Origin: Campylobacteraceae bacterium
GTDB taxonomy: Bacteria > Campylobacterota > Campylobacteria > Campylobacterales > Sulfurovaceae
DNA length: 5,108 nucleotides
Assembly (NCBI GenBank): GCA_027083895.1
Contig: JALWMN010000090.1
Coordinates: forward strand, 1-5,108
Direction: 5' to 3'
Shown: positions 1 to 5,108 of the stretch, in pieces
Layout: every line of letters starts with the position of its first letter
How positions within the stretch are numbered: position 1 is the stretch's first letter
Notes under the pieces: generated by a model
What the model was told of the DNA's origin: nothing
Database searches by the model: none
The model's input: only the letters and a program-made list of their open reading frames with translations
Position numbers and translations under genes: made by a program

Positions 1-647
1 ACAACAGGTTTAAATCCAGGAAAGAGATCTCCTAAAAAGTGCTCAACTATCGACTCAACTAACACAAATGTATTATCTATCTCAACAAAGCGAGAGACTA
101 TTCGAGGAATCCTCACAAGTCCATGCTTTATCTGTCCATCCTTTCCTTTAAGTTTTATTGCTATTCCAAAACTTAAGTTATTTAGGTGCGGAAAGGGGTG
201 CGTAGAATCAACAGCAATAGGCACAATAATAGGGTATATATGTTCAAAAAAGTATTCGTTTACTCTCTCTTTTTGCGAATCACTTAATTCGCTATAATGC
301 TTAATATAGACGCTATTTTGTTCAAGCTCCCTTTTAACCTTTTTATAGATGCTCTCAAGATTTGGCATAATAGAGCGAATCTCTTCACGAATTTTTATAA
401 GCTGCTCTGCAGGTGTAAGCTTATCTGGTCCTGTAGCATTTACCCCCGCTTTAAAAACCGATTTCAATCCAGCAACACGGATCATATAAAACTCATCTAA
501 ATTCGTTCCATATATTGCTAAAAATTTGAGTCTATCTAGAGGCAAAAGCCCTTTATAGGTTGCTTGATCTAAAACCCTTTTATTAAAGTTAAGCCACGAT
601 AGCTCCCTATTAATATATAAAGATGGACTCTCTAGATCGATACCCAT
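1..647 (-). CDS. ppk: Polyphosphate kinase 1, N-terminal 215 residues (3' end outside window)
   Basis: Ppk1 reversibly polymerises the gamma-phosphate of ATP into inorganic polyphosphate, used for phosphate storage and stress response. Translating the minus strand from the ATG at 645-647 gives 215 codons with no stop up to the window edge. The N domain has the family opening NRELSWLNFNKRVL (residues 13-26) and the block TNLDEFYMIRVA (48-59). N49 aligns with the ATP-binding Asn45 of E. coli Ppk. From about residue 110 the head domain begins, with the typical DSTHPFPHLNN at 147-157. The catalytic histidines lie further on and cannot be seen. Full-length Ppk1 is about 700 residues, so about 70% is missing here only because the window ends. 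The start fits the family N-terminus and is preceded by AGAGAGGG (653-660, minus strand) with 5 nt spacing. The transporter gene lies 56 bp upstream on the same strand. Identification is firm. Confidence 0.96.
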   Translation of the reverse strand, partial: MGIDLESPSLYINRELSWLNFNKRVLDQATYKGLLPLDRLKFLAIYGTNLDEFYMIRVAGLKSVFKAGVNATGPDKLTPAEQLIKIREEIRSIMPNLESIYKKVKRELEQNSVYIKHYSELSDSQKERVNEYFFEHIYPIIVPIAVDSTHPFPHLNNLSFGIAIKLKGKDGQIKHGLVRIPRIVSRFVEIDNTFVLVESIVEHFLGDLFPGFKPV

Positions 648-678
648 TTATACCCTCTCTTTATTAAAATTTGTAATA

Positions 679-684
679 ATTATA
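679..684 (-). promoter_or_regulatory. ppk: Predicted -10 box of a ppk promoter
   Basis: On the minus strand this reads TATAAT, a perfect sigma-70 -10 hexamer, in the AT-rich 56-bp gap between the transporter stop and the ppk start. A start site near 672 would leave a leader of about 25 nt that just contains the AGAGAGGG ribosome site. No good -35 is seen 16-18 bp upstream (ATAGTT at best). That is normal in Campylobacterota, whose sigma-70 promoters lean on the -10 and periodic A/T tracts. It is a prediction from sequence only. ppk could also be read through from the transporter gene, as there is no terminator hairpin in the gap. Confidence 0.5.
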
Positions 685-703
685 CACTAAAAGTCTCTAA
701 AAA

Positions 704-2035
704 CTATCTTTTGAGCATAAAGCCTCTTAACTCATCTTCATCTAACTTCTCTTTATCATACTTTACTACCAAAATACCCTCTGTCTCATTAATATAAGTA
801 TCAGTTATCCCATCTTTTGCTCGAAGAGCATCAAGCTTTCCAAAATCAAATATATCCTCTCTTAAGTAGATTGTACCTCGCACTCCAGGATTACGCATTC
901 CTGCTATCCAGATAACCCAAAATATTGCTATAAGTAAAACACTAAATGCCACACCACTTCGGTTACTATACTCAAATATCTTTCCAGCAAGTGTAGCTCC
1001 AAGACCCATACCTATATAGGCAAAGGTATTGGCAACTCCTAACGCTGCCCCTTTTTGGTGAGCTTTGGCAAACTTACTTACAAAACTCTGTAAAAGCGGC
1101 TCAAACATATTAAAACCAATAAAGAAGAGTACAACGCCAACTCCAAAGAGCCAAAGAGTATTTGCAAACCCCATTAAAAGAAAGGCAATAGCAATAGAGA
1201 GTATTGAGATCAAAAAGACCTCTTTTCCTCTATTATATTTTTCACCAAAAATCGCAGCAGGTGCCATAGATAAAATTCCAAAAAAGACTGCTGGAAGGTA
1301 GATCTTCCAGTACTCATGTAAAGGGAGATGAAAACCCTCTTTTAAAACCATAGGAATTAGAAAAAATGCTATCGCCATAGTTGAGCTATGGAACAGAAAG
1401 GTAATATACATCCGCTTTAAATCCCCATCTTTAAAGACACTTCGAACATTTGCCTCCTCTTGACTAAAATTGTGGACTATTTTAGGAGGTTCAGGCACGA
1501 GAGTAAATAGAAGAATAATTGAAAATAGAGCCATACCAGCTGTTAGATAAAAGAGTGTAGCTACACCCACAAAACCACTAATAAGTGGCCCAAAAACCAT
1601 TGCTAGGGTAAAAGCAATTGCAATTACCATGCCCATTACTGCCATTGCATGAGCTCGCTCCTCCTCCTTAACATGGTCACTAATCATTGCAATAATTACT
1701 GCTCCAATTGCTCCAGCTCCCTGCAAGAAACGTCCAAGCAAGAGGGTATAGATATCACTTGCAGTAGCAGCTATAAGAGAGCCAAGTGCAAAGATAAGTA
1801 AACCAATAAATAGTGCTTTTTTCCTCCCCACCTTATCGCTTAAGAGACCAAATGGTACCTGTAAAGCTGCTTGTGTAAAGGCATAACCACCGACTGCTAA
1901 ACCAACAAGAGTTGCGGTAGCTCCCTCTAAATGGAGTGCATAGGCTGAAAGTACTGAGATAACAATAAAGAGTCCAAAGAAACGAAGCCCAATAATTAGA
2001 CTTAAATGCCACACTTTTTTAAAAATTGACTTCAC
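704..2035 (-). CDS. yajR: YajR-like major facilitator superfamily transporter with C-terminal soluble domain
   Basis: Inner-membrane secondary transporter of the MFS drug:H+ antiporter type, 443 residues. About 12 membrane segments can be drawn: six before and six after a cytoplasmic loop at about 180-208. MFS motif A is GLLSDKVGRKK (63-73), the motif-B region is LLLGRFLQGAGA (98-109) with R102, and a motif-C-like GPLISG lies at 149-154. Residues 387-443 form a soluble tail with a beta-alpha-beta-beta-alpha pattern and no CxxC. This matches the YAM domain of E. coli YajR (about 454 residues), as do the TM1 block RFFGLF and FNMFEPLL (308-315). The start is GTG at 2033-2035, with an in-frame TAA directly before it. 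The substrate of YajR is not established, so I give none. The gene is divergent from rdgB and 56 bp ahead of ppk. MFS membership is certain; the YajR assignment rests on the tail and the shared blocks. Confidence 0.87.
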   Translation of the reverse strand: MKSIFKKVWHLSLIIGLRFFGLFIVISVLSAYALHLEGATATLVGLAVGGYAFTQAALQVPFGLLSDKVGRKKALFIGLLIFALGSLIAATASDIYTLLLGRFLQGAGAIGAVIIAMISDHVKEEERAHAMAVMGMVIAIAFTLAMVFGPLISGFVGVATLFYLTAGMALFSIILLFTLVPEPPKIVHNFSQEEANVRSVFKDGDLKRMYITFLFHSSTMAIAFFLIPMVLKEGFHLPLHEYWKIYLPAVFFGILSMAPAAIFGEKYNRGKEVFLISILSIAIAFLLMGFANTLWLFGVGVVLFFIGFNMFEPLLQSFVSKFAKAHQKGAALGVANTFAYIGMGLGATLAGKIFEYSNRSGVAFSVLLIAIFWVIWIAGMRNPGVRGTIYLREDIFDFGKLDALRAKDGITDTYINETEGILVVKYDKEKLDEDELRGFMLKR

Positions 2036-2042
2036 TTATTTA

Positions 2043-2049
2043 CCTTTCT
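2043..2049 (-). promoter_or_regulatory. Ribosome binding site deciding the GTG start of the transporter
   Basis: The minus strand reads AGAAAGG here, followed by 7 nt and then GTG at 2035-2033. An in-frame TAA (2036-2038) sits directly before the GTG, so no earlier start is possible. The following MKSIFKKVWHL leads straight into TM1, as expected for this family. Together these fix the non-ATG start. Confidence 0.75.
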
Positions 2050-2054
2050 ATCGA

Positions 2055-2060
2055 TATAAT
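2055..2060 (+). promoter_or_regulatory. Predicted -10 box for the rdgB operon
   Basis: Perfect TATAAT on the plus strand in the 63-bp divergent gap. A start site near 2067 would give a leader of about 32 nt before rdgB. The hexamer at 17-bp spacing (TCACTT, 2032-2037) is a poor -35. This is the only strong -10 upstream of the rightward gene set, so it probably drives rdgB, the CiaB-like gene and the Sel1 gene together. Prediction only. Confidence 0.5.
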
Positions 2061-2066
2061 TACACG

Positions 2067-2072
2067 ATTATA
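2067..2072 (-). promoter_or_regulatory. Predicted -10 box for the transporter gene
   Basis: The minus strand reads TATAAT, preceded upstream by a T-rich tract (minus strand of about 2075-2090), as is common in Campylobacterota promoters. A start site near 2060 would give a leader of about 25 nt with the AGAAAGG ribosome site. No clear -35 is seen. The box overlaps the predicted transcription start of the opposite promoter. Confidence 0.5.
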
Positions 2073-2098
2073 TTCAATTTTGTAAAAAGAAGCCTTAA

Positions 2099-2692
2099 AT
2101 GAGACTAATAATTGCAAGTGCAAACAGAGGAAAGATTGCAGAGTTTTCTGCATTAATGGAGTGTCAAGTTACCCCCTTTTATGAAGTGATTGATGAGATA
2201 GAGATTATTGAAGATGGATCAAGCTTTGCTGAAAATGCTCTAATAAAAGCACGAGCAATATTTCATCGATTAAATGATGACTCTATAGTTATTGCTGACG
2301 ATAGTGGAATTAGTATCGATCTTTTAGGTGGTGCACCTGGTATCTACTCTGCTCGCTATGCCAAAGAGGGAGCAACAGATAAAGAGAATCTTCAAAAAGT
2401 CATAGATGAGCTTCAAAAAAGAGGAGCATCAAATTCACCTGCCCACTACACAGCTGCACTTGCCATAGTGAGCAAATATGGTGAATATGTTGTACATGGA
2501 TGGATGTATGGAAGGGTAATTAGCACCCCTCGTGGAAACAAAGGTTTTGGGTATGATCCAATCTTTATCCCTGATGGCTACAATAAGACACTCGGGGAGT
2601 TAGATGAGAGTATAAAAGCAAAACTCTCCCATAGAGCAAAAGCTCTTAGATTAATAAAGCCAATTATTATGATGCTAAAGGAGAGAGCATGA
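2099..2692 (+). CDS. rdgB: XTP/dITP diphosphatase (RdgB/HAM1 family)
   Basis: Hydrolyses non-canonical purine nucleoside triphosphates (XTP, ITP, dITP) to the monophosphate and pyrophosphate, keeping deaminated purines out of DNA and RNA; a cytoplasmic enzyme. At 197 residues it has the same length as E. coli RdgB, and every family block is present. The phosphate-binding SANRGKIAEF is at 7-16 (N9, K12, E15), EDGSSFAENALIKA at 38-51, and ADDSGI at 66-71, where D68 matches the E. coli catalytic Asp69. GGAPGIYSARYA is at 77-88, GFGYDPIF at 149-156 and SHRAKAL at 177-183. The ATG at 2099 is preceded by AAGAAG (2087-2092) with 6 nt spacing. The gene heads the rightward set and its stop overlaps the next start as ATGA. 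Nothing is missing from the active site, and identification is firm. Confidence 0.97.
   Translation: MRLIIASANRGKIAEFSALMECQVTPFYEVIDEIEIIEDGSSFAENALIKARAIFHRLNDDSIVIADDSGISIDLLGGAPGIYSARYAKEGATDKENLQKVIDELQKRGASNSPAHYTAALAIVSKYGEYVVHGWMYGRVISTPRGNKGFGYDPIFIPDGYNKTLGELDESIKAKLSHRAKALRLIKPIIMMLKERA
2677..2683 (+). promoter_or_regulatory. Strong Shine-Dalgarno site for the CiaB-like gene, inside the end of rdgB
   Basis: AAAGGAG lies 5 nt before the ATG at 2689, within the last codons of rdgB. It is the best ribosome site in the window. With the ATGA overlap (2689-2692) it fixes the start and points to coupled translation. Confidence 0.8.
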
Positions 2693-4533
2693 AAGAGCTA
2701 CAAGAGAAGTTTTTGCACGATATAGAGATCATATATAATGAAATTGAGGCACAAGATGCAAAACGCAATAGCTACTATGCCCTCTCTAAAGGAGAAGATC
2801 ATCCAGAGGCATCAAAGCTTGTTAATAGCTTTTTAGAACATATTGGCTTAGAGCAAAATGAAGAGAGTATACATGCAACACTCAGCTACCTTATCAACCT
2901 CCGCGAAGATGCTCTAGAGCAACTTATGAAGAAAAGAGGCTTTACCCAAAGTCAAATTGATAGCAAACTTGAACTCGCCTATATCTTTAACGCAAAACTC
3001 TATATGGAAGACTTTGAATCTCTTCTCCACTTTATCGAAAATAGGCAGCTTCTAAGTCCATTCTACAGAGCAATTTTAAATGGTGTACACGCCATAGGTG
3101 AAACAATTACAAAGTGGCAAAACAGTTGGCGAAGGCATATAATCAATACAATCAACCGAGACCTCTTTAAGCTCTTTGGGGGTGATGAGTCAAAAATTTT
3201 CCAGATGCTCCAAAGAGAGAACTTACTTGATTGCAAAGATGGAAAAGTAGCTGATCGCTGCTACTCTGTTTTAGTGCCCGATAAAGATGGCTACAGACGC
3301 TTAGCCTATGCCGATGCCTTTGCAAATGAGGTGGTAGAGACAAACAACAAACTTGAACTACTTATTGAAACACTTCAGAGTCTTGAAGACCCTATCTTTA
3401 ACCAAAAAGATGCTTGGATTGCCTACTTTTTAGCAATCAAAACAGCACTAACTCATACCAATGTCGATAACCTTGTAGCTTTATGGGCAGATGTCGATAG
3501 AGCATGGATGAAAATTACAACCCCAATCCAGGTTGGACATCCACTTGAGTATTATGAAGATAAATATAGAAAAGCTGTTGCTCTTGAGTGGGATGTTCGC
3601 ATTATCAACCCTAAAATGCAAAAAGAGTCTACTACAAAAGAGAGTATTAAAAAGATGGCATTTGATCTAGCTAAAGAGCTTGGTCATACAGCCCTTAAAA
3701 CAATTACCAAAAATCTTTTGCAAATTGATAATACCCAACTCTATATAAGCCGCCCTATGTTCTACTATGGAGCAGAACTTAATGGTCTCTTCTCAGCACA
3801 AGTGGTACCAAACGATGAGGAGGTCTCTAGTGAACTTGGCAAAAAGATATTTGCCTATATAGATTTTGTTAGAGAGAGCAAAAAAGCTAAACCAATTATG
3901 CAACTAGCAATGAACACCTTTGGAGTTGACTTTATACAAAAGCAGCAAGAGCTTTTACAAAATAATCCTAAAATATGGAATAAAATATATGATATTACAA
4001 CAATTGGTCACGAATTTGGGCATATTCTTTGGATCGATAGCGATACCGAGGTAGCAATGAACAAAAATGGGCAATTTAAAAATATCGAAGAGTTCAAAGC
4101 TACTACAGGGGGTATAATGGCATTTTTTGAAAATGAAGAGCCTACACTTAAAGAGGCCTTTATCGACGATATAGTAAGCCGTGCAGTAAACCTTATGGCA
4201 TGGAGAGAGGTAGATGAGGTCCTACCCTATTACTGTGAAGGGTTAATACATCTTGAGCTTCTCTATAAGAGTCAAATAGTCCAATTCGAAAATGGCATGG
4301 TTAAGATTGAGTATAGTAAATATGATGATTTTAAAGCAATCTATACCCAAGCATACAAAGAGCTTGCGAAAAACTACCTCGAAAGAGTCGATGCAAGTAT
4401 GTTTCTAAATCGCTATACCCAAAAAGAGGAGAAGAGCTATCTTCCAAAAACAGATGTTGTTAGAGAGTTTGTCGAAAACTACTACAATGCATATAAAGAG
4501 ATAGGAAATCAAGTTGCAAAAGAGTTTCTATAA
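2689..4533 (+). CDS. ciaB: CiaB-family protein, predicted zinc metallopeptidase (gluzincin type)
   Basis: A 614-residue protein that I recognise as the family named after Campylobacter invasion antigen B (CiaB, about 610 residues in C. jejuni), widespread in Campylobacterota. The name rests on recalled similarity, not a search. Visible blocks are TPIQVGHPLEYYED (278-291), SRPMFYYGAELNGLFSAQ (354-371), IGHEFGHILW (439-448), IEEFKATTGG (466-475) and PYYCEGLIH (513-521). HEFGH (H441, E442, H445) is a zinc-peptidase HExxH. An acidic pair, E467-E468, about 22 residues later could give the third zinc ligand, as in gluzincins; EEFKA resembles the EECRA block of family M49 (DPP III). The N-terminus is charged, with no signal peptide or membrane segment, so it is probably cytoplasmic unless exported through the flagellar apparatus, as reported for C. 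jejuni CiaB. It overlaps rdgB by ATGA. CiaB membership is likely; the peptidase activity and any invasion role are inference. Confidence 0.78.
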   Translation: MKELQEKFLHDIEIIYNEIEAQDAKRNSYYALSKGEDHPEASKLVNSFLEHIGLEQNEESIHATLSYLINLREDALEQLMKKRGFTQSQIDSKLELAYIFNAKLYMEDFESLLHFIENRQLLSPFYRAILNGVHAIGETITKWQNSWRRHIINTINRDLFKLFGGDESKIFQMLQRENLLDCKDGKVADRCYSVLVPDKDGYRRLAYADAFANEVVETNNKLELLIETLQSLEDPIFNQKDAWIAYFLAIKTALTHTNVDNLVALWADVDRAWMKITTPIQVGHPLEYYEDKYRKAVALEWDVRIINPKMQKESTTKESIKKMAFDLAKELGHTALKTITKNLLQIDNTQLYISRPMFYYGAELNGLFSAQVVPNDEEVSSELGKKIFAYIDFVRESKKAKPIMQLAMNTFGVDFIQKQQELLQNNPKIWNKIYDITTIGHEFGHILWIDSDTEVAMNKNGQFKNIEEFKATTGGIMAFFENEEPTLKEAFIDDIVSRAVNLMAWREVDEVLPYYCEGLIHLELLYKSQIVQFENGMVKIEYSKYDDFKAIYTQAYKELAKNYLERVDASMFLNRYTQKEEKSYLPKTDVVREFVENYYNAYKEIGNQVAKEFL

Positions 4534-4534
4534 G

Positions 4535-5108
4535 ATGCAATGGCTCCAAAAAAGCACCATAATTACCGTTGTACTTAGTAGCTTTTTGAGTGCACAATCT
4601 ACACTTGAGCTAGCTAAAAATTACTACCAAAAAGGGAAGCACAAAAAAGCCAAAGCACTCTTAACAAAAGAGGCACGCAAAGGGAATATAGAAGCAGAGC
4701 TTACACTTGCAAAGATCTACCAAAAAGAAATTGCGACAGTTGCATCTAAAGAAAAGGCTCTCTACTGGTATAACAAAGCGTGTAAGAAAAGTAGCGAAGC
4801 ATGCTACCAAGCTGCTAAAATCTACGAAGAGTCAAATAGAAGCAAAGAGATGCTTCAATACTATCAAAAGGCTATCAATAAAAAGAGTACAAAAGCTCTC
4901 TTTGCATTAGCTACCCTCTACTATAATGGTAAACATATACCAAAAGATATAAGAAAAGCGATAAAACTCTACAAAAAAGCAGCAAAAAGGGGCGATGCTC
5001 TTTCAAACTACAACCTAGGTTATATCTATGAACATGGTATTGGGGTCGAGAAAGATTTTAAAAAAGCTTTTAACTACTACTATAAAGCAGCTAATAAGGG
5101 CTATATAG
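4535..5108 (+). CDS. Secreted Sel1-like repeat (tetratricopeptide-type) protein, 3' end outside window
   Basis: The frame stays open for 191 codons to the window edge. Residues 1-20 look like a Sec signal peptide: K6, a hydrophobic core at about 8-18 (IITVVLSSFL), then Ser-x-Ala-type cleavage after FLSA. The protein should therefore be periplasmic or outside the cell. From about 25 onward there are five helix-pair repeats, at about 25-50, 54-86, 89-117, 121-153 and 155-189. The last two fit the Sel1 consensus best (LYYNG...KDIRKAIKLYKKAAKRG; LGYIYEHGIGVEKD). Such repeats bind other proteins; no enzymatic residues are seen. C83 and C90 form a CX6C pair across a repeat boundary, as in the cysteine-rich Hcp proteins of Helicobacter. 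The ATG comes 1 bp after the previous stop. Its ribosome site is weak (AAAAGAG, 4518-4524, 10 nt spacing), so translation probably depends on coupling. The partner is unknown, and repeats may continue beyond the edge. Confidence 0.88.
   Translation, partial: MQWLQKSTIITVVLSSFLSAQSTLELAKNYYQKGKHKKAKALLTKEARKGNIEAELTLAKIYQKEIATVASKEKALYWYNKACKKSSEACYQAAKIYEESNRSKEMLQYYQKAINKKSTKALFALATLYYNGKHIPKDIRKAIKLYKKAAKRGDALSNYNLGYIYEHGIGVEKDFKKAFNYYYKAANKGYI

Larger units (their letters stand above)
2054..2073. repeat. Inverted repeat ATATAAT-N6-ATTATAT in the divergent promoter region
   Basis: Seven-base arms at 2054-2060 and 2067-2073 are exact reverse complements around the spacer TACACG. The arms contain the two opposed -10 boxes, so the symmetry may simply result from two TATAAT boxes facing each other. 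It could also be an operator for a dimeric regulator. The arms are pure A/T and too weak for a terminator, and no T-run follows. Confidence 0.45.

Noticed and set aside
297..500. Plus-strand open frame of 67 codons
   Set aside because: It lies wholly antisense within ppk, whose minus-strand translation matches the family throughout; the frame's product has no recognisable features.
676..683. Palindrome ATAATTAT as an operator for ppk
   Set aside because: Eight A/T bases overlapping a TATAAT box are expected by chance in such AT-rich sequence; there is no longer symmetry to support a regulator site.
648..703. Possible terminator after the transporter gene
   Set aside because: No GC-containing hairpin followed by a T-run is seen on the minus strand.
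1065..1301. Plus-strand open frame of 78 codons
   Set aside because: It is antisense to membrane segments of the transporter. Its Lys/Pro/Thr-rich composition is what the opposite strand of such coding gives.
2026..2031. TTGACT as a -35 box for the rdgB promoter
   Set aside because: It is 23 bp from the TATAAT at 2055, too far for sigma-70 spacing, and it lies within the transporter's first codons.
4540..4542. Second ATG just after the start of the Sel1-repeat gene
   Set aside because: It is not in the reading frame of the repeats; the ATG at 4535 is in frame and gives a good signal peptide.
4707..4910. Plus-strand open frame of 67 codons, Lys/Arg-rich
   Set aside because: It is out of frame inside the Sel1-repeat gene, whose own frame runs open from 4535 to the edge with clear repeats. 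The basic composition is a shift artefact of AAA/AAG-rich codons.
1..5108. A previously undescribed defence, mobile or RNA-based system
   Set aside because: All but short gaps is filled by genes of recognisable families. There are no direct-repeat arrays, transposase, integrase, tRNA or structured non-coding stretch.

Overview
The window is AT-rich, compactly coded bacterial chromosome. It most likely comes from a member of the Campylobacterota (Epsilonproteobacteria), probably a free-living or vent-type lineage related to Sulfurovum, Nitratiruptor or Sulfurimonas rather than a known pathogen. The main reason is the 614-residue protein that I recognise as the CiaB family typical of that phylum. 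The low GC, AGA-rich coding and promoters with strong -10 boxes but no clear -35 agree. The genus is inference.

Layout: two genes run leftward from a divergent control region at about 2036-2098, and three run rightward. Leftward are a YajR-type major facilitator transporter with a C-terminal soluble domain (704-2035, GTG start) and then polyphosphate kinase ppk, of which only the first 215 codons lie in the window (1-647). Rightward are rdgB, the house-cleaning XTP/dITP pyrophosphatase (2099-2692), a CiaB-family predicted zinc metallopeptidase (2689-4533) that overlaps rdgB by ATGA, and a secreted Sel1-repeat protein that starts 1 bp after it and runs off the right edge (4535-5108).

The rightward genes look like one translationally coupled transcription unit. 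The leftward pair may be co-transcribed, but ppk also has a perfect TATAAT of its own in the 56-bp gap before it. In the 63-bp divergent gap two TATAAT boxes face across 6 bp as a 7-bp inverted repeat, so the two promoters probably compete. No shared pathway ties the genes together: ppk and rdgB both act on nucleotide and phosphate housekeeping, while the transporter, CiaB-like and Sel1 proteins have no assigned substrate here. I see no RNA gene, mobile element, CRISPR array or convincing terminator, and no gene-free stretch longer than about 65 bases.

The most interesting item is the CiaB-like protein. It has an HEFGH motif and a following EEFKA block that together look like a gluzincin active site, and it has no signal peptide, so a cytoplasmic peptidase role is more natural than the 'invasion antigen' name.
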